From: Nymphaea colorata
Taxonomy: Eukaryota > Streptophyta > Magnoliopsida > Nymphaeales > Nymphaeaceae
Reading direction: 5' to 3'
Assembly: GCF_008831285.2 (NCBI RefSeq)
Contig: NC_045148.1
Coordinates: 5,146,001-5,210,000, forward strand
DNA length: 64,000 nucleotides
In this document: in pieces, positions 24,271 through 36,024 of the stretch
How the letters are laid out: each line of letters starts with the position of its first letter
Position numbering within the stretch: the first letter of the stretch is position 1
Made by a program: the position numbers and the translations under genes
Notes under the pieces: model-generated
What the model was told of the DNA's origin: nothing
What the model saw: the letters and a program-made list of their open reading frames with translations, nothing else
Databases searched by the model: none

Positions 24271-26596
24271 CATGTATATATGTTTATATTAGTAGATCTG
24301 CATCATTGAAAGTCCCTTGTTCTTTTTTGCTTTTGAGTCTTAGTGATGTTTTGCACTTTGATGTCAGTGAAGGTCCTTATTAGTGGCATCCTTAATAGAA
24401 TGTCACAAAAGCTTTTTTTTTTTTTACTGATGACCTTAGGAAATGCCAATTAAAGTCCAAAATCTTGAGTGATGTCTTCTCAATCAACATCAGTACAAGT
24501 CCTTTTCTGGTGCATCTCTAGTGACATTTTCTCAACAAATTTCAATAAAGGTTCCATGACAAGCAGTGGCTAATTGGGAAACCAGCTACGCAGTGCCTGT
24601 AATCTACTTTAGCCCAAGTTGATTGTCACAAAAAATGTGTCTTTCAGTTTGCTTGGACATTTTGCTACTGCACTCAGCTGAATATAGTGACCTTTTTCTT
24701 TAGTTGATCATACTCTAGGTCCGGTTAGTTGATTCATACCAACTTGAATGGTTTTATTGAAAATGAGATGCTGATAGAATTTGTGTGGTTCAATTGCCAA
24801 CAAAAATATGATTGTGTTGGATACTATATTGAACACATGCTCAAAAGACTGAAGAATATAAGTTGAAGTTAATATCCATTTCCAATATTGAAAACCAAGA
24901 TATTATAGTAAATGGGGCTTCTCAATTTTAAGCTGATGTTAGTTGAACCTGCAAAGCTAATAGTAGACACATGCATTCAGGTTTCTATATGTCAGTTTAT
25001 AAATGGAAAACTGCACTCTAAACTGCTCTTAGTGATTGGGAATCCCATTTTCTCTTCCTTGTGCTTCAATTATATGTTCTCTAAGTGGTAACCAGAAGTT
25101 TATATTTTCATCATTATGACCAACAAATGTCAGATAATATAGATTTTGTTTTGGATACCTATGCAAAGAAACTACATCTACATGAAGGTAATCATTCATC
25201 TACATAGTTCCATAAAAACTAGATTTTTTGCATGCTAACTCTTTCTTTTTTCTCTTTCACTTCTTTTTCTCTTTTCTATTAATTGGAAGTCTTGCTTGTT
25301 TCTTTGGCCAATCCCAAGCCTTTACTGACAAAGGCTCCTTTTCTCACTATGTAATTCTGGGTTTACATAAGTTGCAGTCATATTTTGCAAAATTTTTGCC
25401 AACATACTTATAAACTATATCATATAAACTCCATATAGGATTTGGATCCTATGGTGTGCATGATGCCTTTCTTCTTTTGCTAGTAGTTTTCGAAGAAGCA
25501 TACTGGGTCACATGGAGTCCAGTTATCTCTTGATCAAGGCTTGCGGCTTCCTAAAGATACTAGCAGAAAAAGATCTCTCTTTGGAACTAATTTCCAAAAG
25601 ATTTTGTTTCGGAAGAGGAAGGCAGGGAATCATGTTCTATAGCTAAGTTAAGGCAGGACTAAGGCACCCATAAAAGAGTATTTGATTAAAGGTGATTTGA
25701 GATTTATAGATCTTCTATTGTTTAAAAAGAATCTTAGATATTCTTATGAAAAGATGTTTTGATAGGACATTAACTTGAAATTATTGCATCTTAAACCATA
25801 GATCTCAAGCCAAACTTTTCCCCTTGTGTCTAGAAACTCACTCAAGATTGCAATTTCCTAAAACCATATTTTAATATAGGTCTCACATTAGACTATCTCT
25901 TCGAGTTTAAAACTTGGAGCTCTAAGACAGATTCCTAACCATTAAAGTATTCAATTCACATCTTTAGTCTGCATTAGGTGAAATCTATAGTTGAAGCAAG
26001 TTGTGAATTTCACAACTGTAGATTTTGGACCCATGTTACATCGCATTGTTTGACATAATTTAAACCAAATACTAATGACTCCATTGTCACAATTATTTGA
26101 AAATATCAATAGTAGCATGAAAATTTGAGTTTAGGAGTTATCCATGCATAAGTGTGTGCATGCACACACATACACATATGCATCACACAATATTTTGGTT
26201 TTTCTCATCAAAGGTTTTGTTTGTTTTGTTCTACAGCCACGTGAAAAGGGAAAAAAAAAATCCTTCTATTTCACATCATACATAACCTAGTAATTTGTTT
26301 TCCTTTTTCTACAAGTATCTTCTTTTATTTTGTCACTTATGTACTTGTTTGTTAAACATATCTTGCTTCCAACTTCCTGTCCATTTCATTTTTTCTTAAA
26401 CATTTATTTTCTCTCTTCAGCTTGTTAGTGTTTAGTTTTAGGGCCTACCCATGGGCCATCGACTTTATTTATATTTTATATAAAGTTTATAATAATACAT
26501 ATGTAAGAATGAATTAACCATAACATTATGTCAAAGCAGATCATCAAATTTCCCAAGATGTCATAGTTCACATGCTTTTTAATTATGAATCATTAA

Positions 26597-26598
<2 letters not shown>

Positions 26599-26648
<50 letters not shown>
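26599..26648. repeat. (AT)n microsatellite in the CACTA relic, copy 1
   Basis: About 25 AT units. The matching tract in copy 2 (51,358-51,380) is about half as long. Confidence 0.95.
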
Positions 26649-26654
<6 letters not shown>

Positions 26655-26753
26655 ACCAGTTCATAGAATTGGCTTCATAGGTAATTAATAGGTTTTTAGA
26701 TTTTCTTATTTAGATTGAAGAGATCTTTCACAATATCTAATGTTGCATGACAA

Positions 26754-26954
26754 ATGTCATGTCATGATGACATCCGAGTTAAAGATGGAGTGTTGAGACT
26801 CCAAGTAGATAGTCTTGCATGGATGAACTTTGGTGAAATGCATCTGCCAGTTGTAGTAGACTCTCGAAATATACAACTGCATGAACTGGTTTTATTGAAG
26901 TATTTTACATCTAATAATTATATCTTCAATGTGACAGGTTCATCAAACACATGA
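26754..26954 (+). pseudogene. CACTA TNP2 (Transposase_21) fragment, copy 1
   Basis: The open stretch reads KDGVLRLQVDSLAWMNF and then VDSRNIQLHEL. This matches the start of the plant CACTA transposase domain (DG.LRHPADS.AW..FD......DPRN.RLGL). Only this short piece survives. The catalytic core that should follow is missing before the DUF4216 fragment about 50 bases downstream, so there is a large internal deletion. Confidence 0.7.
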
Positions 26955-27003
26955 CAATTAAAGTCTATATATATCATAAGACATAGTATGGATATTTCAA
27001 TTC

Positions 27004-27378
27004 TTGAGAAAACTTCTGTTTAGATGTAAAGGTTTTATAACTAATGAATTTGGATTTCATATAAAAGATAATGATAAAAATATGAAATACCAAAACAGTG
27101 GCACACCTTTTAATGCACAATCTTTCAATTTTTCAAGCATAAGAGATAGGAATCATGTGATTGATGAAGTTACATATTATGGATTTCCCATGGACATTAT
27201 AAAGGTCAATTACAATAAGAGACTAAAATATGTGTTATTCAAATATGAATGGTATGCTGTTCTTAGTTTACATGACCCTGGCATTAAACAAGATGGAACT
27301 GATACATGCATCAAGATCAACTTGAGATGTATGAAAGATGAATTGCTCATCCTATCATCTCAAGCAGTTTTTATTTGA
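27004..27378 (+). pseudogene. CACTA DUF4216 fragment, copy 1
   Basis: A 124-residue open frame carries GFITNEFGFHIKDND, NMKYQNSG, YYGFPMDIIKVNYN, VLFKYEWYAV and DELLILSSQAVFI. This is the order of conserved blocks in DUF4216, a domain of plant CACTA transposase genes. The frame may start upstream of the Met. Copy 2 has a stop in the middle of the same domain. Confidence 0.8.
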
Positions 27379-27786
27379 CAATGATTAACATGTCGTTGTG
27401 AAAACAAGGCCTATATTTTGTATGACCTTTTGAAAAGAGATGGTATTATGGATAATAGTAGTTGTGATATTGATCTACAAAATTCTCCAAATGTTTAGGT
27501 TAATGATGTTGATGATGATGTGACTTGGATCAGGGAGGATGTAGAGGAGATTCTACATAATCATTCCCTCTAATTTAGGTTAAGAAAATTCATTTGTTGT
27601 TGTATTCTTATATGTTACCATAAACAGAATAGGTTATTTGTGCAACATTGTGTATTTTGTGTTTATTACTTTGCTAGATGACTTCTTAACGACTGTTTGT
27701 ACCATGTAAGTTGATACTTGGGATGAAGGTTGTTTAGGTAATAAATTTATTTATTTATATGAAATTTTTATTGCAAAATAATTGAG

Positions 27787-28008
27787 TTGGTTGATGCTTT
27801 CTTTCATTTTTTTACAATACCCCCAATAGGAAACATGTGTGAACTGACTCAAGCTCTTGCAACTACAAGTTTGATGAATGATAAAAAGCACAAGCTTCAT
27901 ATAATCTTAATTGGTCAATCAATTGGTAGAAATGCAAAATTTCTTACAACATTCATCGGAACACTAGGTCAAGATCCTGAATGTAAAACATGGACATTTC
28001 ATATGTAG
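27787..28008 (+). pseudogene. CACTA TNPA-type (Ptta/En/Spm) fragment, copy 1
   Basis: The frame reads KKHKLHIILIGQSIGRNAKF followed by LTTFIGTLGQ. This matches the LGQPIG.N...F.SFIGTL.R block of the plant transposase (Ptta/En/Spm, Transposase_24-like) family. It stops shortly after. Related sequence continues to about 28,230 and is also the source of the tandem 313-bp units at 45,504-46,129. Confidence 0.65.
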
Positions 28009-28239
28009 TTTAAAGTTGCCGAGTAACTTTAAAGCACATTTTTGGGAATGGGTGTGACAATTTATGCTTTATATTTAACTTTGAACTATTGTTATGCAAC
28101 ATTGTTCATATCGATGTTGTCATTTTTTATATATTCATAGTAGGAGAAGTTTGACATTCTTAGCAAACATAAGGTGGTCATGCACAACTGTGTATTGCAA
28201 GAATACTCATAATACTTCAGATAATGAATATATGAATTG

Positions 28240-30280
28240 AGAAAAATATAAAAGAAGTATGATAGGTATGTATTTCTTATGCAATGTCACTTAAATTCGT
28301 TCACAATGTAACTCTTAAAATGAACACTCTATCATATATTATGTTCAGAGTTAAAAAAATTATGTAAAAAAAATACTCAGGTGCATGAAAATCAAAAGTA
28401 CCAACACATTGCAAGTATGCAAAGTTTTCCACGATTTAAGACAAAAAAAGTTGAGTTAATATTGGTAGAATTTAATCCATATAATTTTTCATTCAACAAT
28501 ATTTCATTGTGAAGTAGTGAGCTAAAAATATCTATTTTAGTGTGTAGTATGGAAAAGAAGACCCAAACTTTCACATTTGAGTTTTTTATTGCAACTCGAA
28601 GCAGCACTAACACAAACTATTTTTACCCAGAAACTATTAGTGTTATCACAAGTATTATAGACTTTTATTTGTCACTTTTGACTATATATATGTGTAGATG
28701 TACATGTATAAATATATACTAACTTTGTCTACATGAAATGTGTTAGGAAAATCTAGGGGAAAGTAGCTAGTTTGCCCAAAGGAGCATCAGATTTACTTCA
28801 AGGGTTATATGCTATCCCAAGTGATGGTAGAAGATAGACAGAAGAAGTTAGACATGGATGGATACTCTCAATGGGGCTACTAGGTGTCAAGCATTCGCAG
28901 TTCTCTAGTGTATGTACAAAGAATAGTCAACTTGAACTAGAAAATTCAACATTAAAAGAACAAATCAATCCTTTAGAAAGATAGCTAGTGTGCTTAAGGA
29001 AACATGTGCAAGATATAACATGCTCAAAGGAACATGTGATATAGTCTTTGAGCCCAAATCTAAATGTGCAAGGGTGGATATGCTTGAAGACCATATAATC
29101 AGATTGTAGCATCACTACCATGATTCTTTAATTAAGTTGTATAGATACTATATGTTCTATGTAGGCTTGCCAACACTTCCTGATTTCTACCAATGACATC
29201 TATGGTCCAACCTTGAAGACCCAATTCATGGACTTGTTTTTTGATGTTGATATTCATGTAGAAATACCGTCTTATTATAGAAGATGGTTCTTGTACTACA
29301 TTAGTTTAGAATCATATACAATTTATGGAAGATGGTTATCATCTTATTATCATAAATAGTTGTTGAACTTTTGCTTTCATTCTTTTTCTTCCTTATGTCC
29401 TCATACCCTTGCTCTTTGTATATGTTAAACCTGAATAAAGGTATCAGGCTTTCAGAAGTTGAAGAAAACTTTAATTTTGTTTCATATTATAAGCCTAATG
29501 TGATTGTTGTTATAAACCATTTGAATATGCTCCTTATATGCTTCTAAGATACTTTCCAATCTAATGTAATCATGTTTGAGCCTATGAGAATACTCTAGTT
29601 ACTAGATAGGTTCTTTGGTCTTCAGTTAATCAATGGCTGTAATCACGTTAAACCTGAGAAGAATCCACTACTCTTGAGAAGGTAAATTGCTATTATACTC
29701 TTGCAATGTTTAATTACTAAATGTAGGATAATGTTGTGTTCTCATGTTGATGAAAGAAACTTGATACATAGGTTCTTCACTCCATCATGCTTATGCTTTG
29801 AAGCATGCTATTTGATGATGCACCTTTTCTCCTATGACCTAGATGTGGCTATTATTTTCATATTTTCTAATGAATTGCTTTTTTTGTAAATATTTTGTTC
29901 TTCTCTTATGAATGGTGTTGAGTAATTAAGGTTATGGAATACGATCTAGTGAAGTAAAGTTTATCTTAAAGGGTACTCAAAGACTTATGAGAGGCAAATG
30001 AAGATAGTCTTAAGGAGTACGTACAAGGTTTATGGTGAAGCTGTAGAGGCCGTGATCATGAAAATCGCACGACAGAGCATGCTTTGTGGGTCTAGTTTCA
30101 TAGCATTTGTAGTCCAAGCATTTATAGACAAAATTGTTTTGGAAAACTTGATAGGTAGCTGGTTGGTATGTTATTATTTGGAATGTAATCTATTTTGTAT
30201 ATTTCCATTTTTAGGATTTTTCAGTATTATTGATTAGTGAAAAATACATTAACTTTACCCATAGGAAAATAATGTTGATA
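28240..30280. other. CACTA-relic interior without clear coding
   Basis: Colinear with about 52,960-55,040 in copy 2. Short open stretches (28,540-28,722; 29,701-29,889; 29,998-30,237) have no recognisable domain and are interrupted in copy 2. Probably decayed transposon DNA. Confidence 0.5.
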
Positions 30281-32222
30281 AAACAGCCTTTGCTTATGCT
30301 CAAAATCTAATATCGGTCAAGGTGTTCAATCAAAACTAACAGACATAGCATCATTAAAAAGAAGTTACAGACCACAATTTTTACTGATGTCAATCTTTAG
30401 TACAAGATTAATAAACACTGACATGGCTTTGCATCAGTAAATTAAGGTTAGCATACACAAACATGAAGAGCCATTGGTGAAACTTTGACATTAGCGCAAA
30501 CTCAATGTAAAAGCTTCAAAAACGCTTTACTAACGTTCCATCCAAAATGTTGGTAAAGATTTTACTGACGTTTTAAAAGTTTATGCTGATGTTTTTCTCG
30601 TGTCAGTAAAGATAGTATATTTTTGATGTGTCTATATATTTAAACATGTTAAAAATAATTTAAACAAATCATCTGGCATGCTTATGACTGCAACTCTGTT
30701 TCAAGTTATTTTCATGAAAATATTATTTTTAATTATCAAATTATAGTTTTTTGAGGAGACATTAATTTTTTATGATTAAAATAACACCTTAATAAATATA
30801 TAGATAATTAACTAAGGAGATGCTTCTAGTCAAATCATTCTTCATTTACATATAAATTGAATTGGATGGTACATAGAAAAGAACATCGGCAATCTATTTC
30901 AATTAGGTGGTCTAGTTTTTGTTTCTAGTTAATCTAGTTGTCTCAACTACTAATGGTTCTCTCTTATTTCTGTCATAGGAGCGATCAGAGATATGCAATA
31001 GAAAAAAATTGGATCATTGGATTAGTGAGCTTTTGTTCATGCTGCTAGGATAGTGCCCGCCGAAAATCCAAGGTTTTGATGCAGTCATTTCGAAAATCAT
31101 CATTTGTTACTTGTATGCAGCATTACCCTGTGCAAGCCAGGGTTATAACAAATATAGATGGTGTTACATATTCTGAAATTTTGATCTAGAATTAAAATTC
31201 CACCTCAAACTAGAATTGGTATGAAAATTCCAATTCCATTTTTTTCGTGTTTGACAATATGAAATTTTGATTCCAGGACTAAAAATGACTTGTTTGAGGA
31301 AAAGAGACTTGAAATTCTAGTTATGAATTAAAACCATTATGTCTTGTGTCTCAAAAGCGCTAAAAAAATTCCAGGATCTAGAATCATAATTCCATGTCTA
31401 AGGAGCGATCATACTTCTATAATTTTGATTTTGGAACAAGCCTATGCTTCCGACATCAAATTAAATTATTTGTTTAATGATGCAATTCTCATTTTTAAAG
31501 AATGAGAACAATAATTCTAAAATTCCATTGATTCCAAGCAAATCAGATGGCTCCTTGATGAAAATTTTCATGCCTTGAGAAGGAAAATACCAAGGGAGAA
31601 ATTAATTCACTGTAGATGAGTGAACAGACCTCATATATGCCTATTTGCTAAATCCATGGTGCTTTTTGTGACACTTCTTCAAAGGGCGCTCAAATATGGT
31701 TCTTCCTTCATACCATCTCTTACAAACACATTTCCGTAAGGCTATTAATCACCCAGTTTTTGATAAGTATCAACGTTGGAGCTTGATCCTATTTTCCTAT
31801 ATAGGATCCGGTGCACGGATCATAAGCTTTTCCACAAGAATATTCAATAGCACTCGATTTTAAAGTAAGTTTTTTGCTTAAAGTAAAAAAACAAATCTCT
31901 TTATTATTATGTTATGAGGCTCAATATGTAAGTTCACTGAAATTGCATGAATCAACCGATTTCAGCCGATTTTGCAGGATTATGTTAGCATATTTTACCA
32001 AATATTATGAAGGAGGTTTTCGGCCTTTGTCCATTGCAGCTTCCAGTCAGAGCTGGTGTTTTTGGAAAGAATTGCAGATCAAAGGCAGATGAGATGATGT
32101 ACTAATTAGGTCCCTCTAATAAAGGTACAACTATAAACCCCCGTCAACTTGATTAGCTAGCTATTTTAAGCCAATTAACCAACCTAGTCAGGTGCATGAC
32201 AGAAAGCATTTGAATGGACCAA

Positions 32223-32405
32223 TTAAAGAACGAAAGAACTTATATAATTGGAGTAATTAAAAAGAAGCACGAGCTGATGCATGGCTAATTGGACTATAAG
32301 GGTTAGAGTAGTAGCAGTGCATACTTGAAGGGATGAGTTGTGAAAGTAGCCATATCGGCCTTGCCCACCAACCATGGGAGCAGCTCCTCTTTTCTTCATC
32401 TTCAA
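32223..32405 (-). CDS. Possible small ORF downstream of a TATA-like box, unrecognised
   Basis: On the minus strand, a TATAAATTTA-like box (near 32,475-32,485) is followed about 80 bases later by an ATG opening a 60-residue frame that begins MKMKKRGAAPMVGGQGRYGY. A second, overlapping frame (32,460-32,257) starts upstream. Neither was recognised and no second copy exists in this window to test conservation. It may be a chance ORF or part of a non-coding transcript. Confidence 0.2.
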   Translation of the reverse strand: MKMKKRGAAPMVGGQGRYGYFHNSSLQVCTATTLTLIVQLAMHQLVLLFNYSNYISSFVL

Positions 32406-32499
32406 ATAATAGCCTTCCTTCGATCTTCAAGCTAGCGCTTAATGATTGGATGGTCTTCAATGAATTGTATGGATCTAAATTTATAGGACCCTTCCTCCT

Positions 32500-32556
32500 C
32501 CGCCTATGCAGGATTTCACGTACCCAACTCTGCCTATACAGGATTTCACGTACCCA
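32500..32556. repeat. 28-bp tandem repeat
   Basis: CCTATRCAGGATTTCACGTA followed by CCCAAC occurs twice with a period of about 28 bases. Confidence 0.85.
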
Positions 32557-33424
32557 ACATGTGGTGCTTGAGATTGTCGATCACTAACGGAACCAGAAAT
32601 TTTACTTAGATTGAACAATAATTCAATAACTTTAATAATTATATATATGCAAACAATCAAATATATTAAATTTTTAATGAAAAATAAATAAACCTTGTGA
32701 AGCTGGTGTTCTCGAAGTACTGATTGCGCCTTTTCCAGACTGTTTTAGTGATTTTTGGCCCTTCACGTTGGTCTCTTATTTTCTCATTCTTCTATTTTTT
32801 CATCCCATGTATAATTCTAAATTTTTCATTAATAATAGATCAAGAGAATTTCCTCCAGTTAGAGAAAAGGTTGTATTACCACACCTGACCAACTAATGTC
32901 TACAAAGTTAAGTAATTGACAAACTGTACCATGATACTTAGAATCCTGGAAATTCATTACCTGGAGAATCCAACTCAGATTACTTTTCTGGATTACATGT
33001 ATCGTCTTATTTTATGGGAATCTGAACAGATATAACTCTTATTTATTATATTTATTCATTCAGACGATTATTTTCTTTAACTTCGAAGAATATTCGGATA
33101 GGAATATAGAAAAATGTAAAGTTAATTTTAACATGTAATGGGATTTACACTATAAGGTGCACAAATGATGAGAAATTAATTAATAAATAAAAATATCCAC
33201 CCTTACCAACTCGTACTTTTACTATTCTTTTTTCTACGGAAGACATGTTTGGATACAGGGTTGTAATCCGACGGTAGAAATAAATGAAAATTTGTTTCTG
33301 TATAATTAAGGTGAATCCTTTTCAATACTCACAATATGGATCCCATAAAATTTGACAATATAGCCAGATTGGACACGAGAGGAAGTTCCGAACCTGAAAT
33401 AGCAATCGGCGTTATCTTCGGAGA

Positions 33425-33608
33425 GAGTGAGAAACTATCAGGTGAGTGTGAGGAAATCCCACTGTTCGAGTGAGAGGCCTAAACTCCTTTCTTTCCTTCT
33501 ACCCTCAGATCCAGATATGTGTTGCAATCCAAAGGGTAGTAGCCACGAGAATCGAACTGAGGACGCATCAACAACATGCCACTCGAGCCCACCAACTATG
33601 CTACACCT
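33425..33608 (-). mobile_element. tRNA-derived SINE
   Basis: On the minus strand an RNA polymerase III A box, TAGCATAGTTGGT (33603-33591), is followed 33 bases later by a B box, GTTCGATTC (33557-33549), the spacing seen in tRNA-derived SINEs. It is not a tRNA gene because the cloverleaf cannot be completed. The body continues for about 120 bases. The 3' end and target-site duplication were not resolved. Confidence 0.65.
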
Positions 33609-34024
33609 CTAAAAGCAGCGTGAGAGACTATCATTAGAAGATAAAGTTTGCATGAGAAAAAACAGATGACGCAGCTAGAACAATTGTCTTTTACATATCT
33701 TTAACAAAATAAACACAAAACGGAAAACCATCTATTCTTGTGACAACTGGATATCTGTCACAAATGAAGTTATTGCTAATAAAAGCATCGCGAAATGGTA
33801 GATAATGCTACTTTGATGTGGTACCTTTTATTTCAGGTAAGGATTTTTTTTTCCAGAAAATAATATTAGTTTGTGTTTGGTGGGTAATTAGGAATTACAT
33901 TATATGAAGCGAGCATCTTGGCTAACATATGTCAATTCTCGATCAAATACCATTTATTGAAACTAAATTTAAATCTAAACACTTTTCTCCAACTTTACGA
34001 TTTCTTTCTGTTGTGTTATTCTTA

Positions 34025-34171
34025 AACACCCGACCAGTTTTGGATCCGGAGCTCGTCATGCTTCCAACCTGTGTCCCCCACCCACGTGCACGTGCAGATG
34101 TGATATAAACCCAGTCAGCTTTGGATCCTGAACCCCTCATGCATCCAACCTGGACTGTCCCCACTCACGTG
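34025..34171. repeat. Imperfect tandem duplication, about 82-bp period
   Basis: Unit 1 (34025-34087) and unit 2 (34107-34171) share CCAGT...TTTGGATCC, CTCATGC-TCCAACCTG and GTCCCC-CTCACGTG-type phrases. The minus-strand open frame across them is a repetition artefact (GSGSK / SSGSK). Confidence 0.8.
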
Positions 34172-34389
34172 AGATTGCCTCTTGTGAAGAGGGCTTTGCT
34201 CGTGACGTGGTCACTTAATTCATGAAATCGTCAACTTTTTTTATGGAAAATGGGGTGATATAAAACAGGTAGGTGAATATAAACGCCAAAGCAACCGAAA
34301 TGGCTTTCAATTTCCAATCCCATCCAGTTAAAAATATAAACGGTTTAGATATGAATTTGAGATTTTTTTTTTTTTTCTCGCCTAAGGGG

Positions 34390-34502
34390 CACAAATTAGC
34401 TGGTTGGATTAAGGTGGTGGGGTGAAGCATCCAAGTTAAAGGGTACAATGTCACCAATACTGACATAGCTCAAAACCTCGGAGGTATGAGGATGGAGAGG
34501 CC
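34390..34502 (+). mobile_element. Degenerate SINE related to the one at 45,290
   Basis: The segment contains TTAGCTGGTTGGATTAAGGT (a decayed A box) and later GACATAGCTCAAAACCTCGG with AGGCCTT. The order and wording match the SINE at 45,290-45,480 (AACGTAGCTCAGGACCTCAG). The B box is not recognisable. Confidence 0.45.
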
Positions 34503-34690
34503 TTGGGGGCGGAGCCAAGGTAGGGCCCCGCATGGGCCCTAGCCCAACTTCAAATTTTTTTTTATAAAATAGTTACATGTAAATTTAAAAAATTTCACTT
34601 GGTTTATATAAAAAATTTGAAAAATGATATTTCTGTCTTGGTAAAAACTTTAATTCGGCCCGCTTGAAAAATTTCTGGTTCCGCCCTTGA
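34503..34690. mobile_element. Non-autonomous hAT-like element
   Basis: The left end TTGGGGGCGGAGCCAAGG and the right end CTGGTTCCGCCCTTGA form imperfect terminal inverted repeats of the GGGGCGGAGCCA type common in short plant hAT-like elements. The interior is AT-rich and non-coding. Target-site duplication is unclear. Confidence 0.55.
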
Positions 34691-36024
34691 CCGTGGGGCT
34701 TCGTTTCAGGTGATAAGAATAACATCTCCCTCACGCAAAAATTTTGTTTTTTCTGCAGCATCTAATTCAACGAATTTTTCGATGCTTGATACTGGGTAAA
34801 ATGGTGTACACATCTTTGTTGAACTCCGGATTAGTAGCGCAGCTCATAATCCATGTTAGTGAGAAAGAAAGAGAGAGAAAGGGTCGCAGAGTCGGTAGTC
34901 AGATCCAAAAGCAATTCTGTTCTGAGATCCAAAAGGGTCCCAGCTAGCCCAGCCAAGCGGGCTTGTCTTTGCATTAACTTTGGGCGTGATGCTTACTCCC
35001 CTTGCATTAACTTTGGCCTTCTTTTTTTTTTCCTTTGTCGAAGGAAAAAAAAACGCAGAAAGCGAGTGTTACAAATTCATGGATTCGCCCCAAAGTTGGG
35101 ACCATTTTGGTCTCAATTATGGTCAATAATTCTTGTTGTCTATCACTTTCGTGCATAATTCTTCAAGACTTTCCGTGTCTATAACAGAAGGCGGTCAAAG
35201 CCTTGGGCTTGGTGAACATGAGCAGCGTGTGAAACGGGATACCGCAGACCACTAAGCAGACTTATATAAAAAAGAATATGGGAGAAAGAGAGAGAGAAAG
35301 AAAAATAAAATAAAAAGTTGGAAGGAAGGAGGGAAGAAGAGAAATAATATGTGTTAAGGTATTCTTTTTCCACACTAGGATATGTTTGAAAATCGGCATT
35401 GTGATGACAAGTGTTTTTGTGAAGAAATTAACTATTCAAAATGTTCTAAAAAATAGTATGATTTTGATATCTATGTTCTCAATTTCTAATTGTTAGATTA
35501 TGTTTGTGAATGGAGAATATCCATTCTCAAACAGAGTACGGTTCGTTTCTGTATGATCTTCCTTCTCTTTTTCAGCATTCTTTTTTAAACATGAACTTTA
35601 CTTTTCCGTTTTTTTGCAAGTATTAAACATAACAGGTAGCCAAGGTAGTTGATGAAGCTCTCATTGAACAGAGTATGTTACTCATGGATCCAAAATGAAA
35701 GGATTTTCGGAATCATTGTAATAGTTTCAGCAGAAGATATTAATAAACATCCATTGGCTTATTCTTTTTTAGCAGAAATGGGCACAAGAATACAGAGCCT
35801 TTCAATTGCTTATGGAAATATTGCCTTCGTCTAGAGGTAAGACTCATGCATAACATCAAGTTTGGCCTATATATTGACTGCAAATAATAACCCTTCTCTG
35901 CATAACTATTTTCAAAGACAAAAACACCAGAAACTAAAGCATGTGGTAAGTCCATTGCCACTTATAACAAGTTTTTTCATAAATGATATGCATTTCCATT
36001 TTCCAAATTTATATATATGATTTA

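Larger units (their letters stand above)
24290..30625 (+). mobile_element. CACTA (En/Spm) transposon relic, copy 1
   Basis: Three decayed fragments of CACTA proteins lie in the expected order on one strand: a TNP2-type fragment, DUF4216 and a TNPA-type (Ptta/En/Spm) fragment. Flanking DNA at about 24,310-24,560 and 30,290-30,620 is rich in short phrases such as TTTACTGACG, CATCAGTAAA and GTCAGTAAAG in both orientations, as in CACTA subterminal repeats. The right end, read on the other strand, is CACATCAAAAATATACTATC, a decayed form of the usual CACTACAA... terminus. The left terminus was not pinned down. The element is shared with copy 2 and so predates the duplication. Confidence 0.75.
30535..35812. 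other. Copy-1-specific segment (absent from copy 2)
   Basis: Homology with copy 2 stops after AAAAACGCTTTACT and resumes at GGAAATATTGCCTTCGTCT. The first 90 bases still look like the CACTA right end, which suggests that copy 2 lost this segment rather than copy 1 gaining all of it. It contains two SINE-like elements, a hAT-like element, a local duplication and a possible small TATA-preceded transcript. The rest (30,630-32,200; 32,600-33,400; 34,700-35,800) shows no gene. Confidence 0.8.

Noticed and set aside
24067-24383. Long Tyr-Ile open frames on both strands
   Set aside because: They are translations of the (AT)n microsatellite. Only the last part of the minus-strand frame matters, as the SABATH exon 1 candidate.
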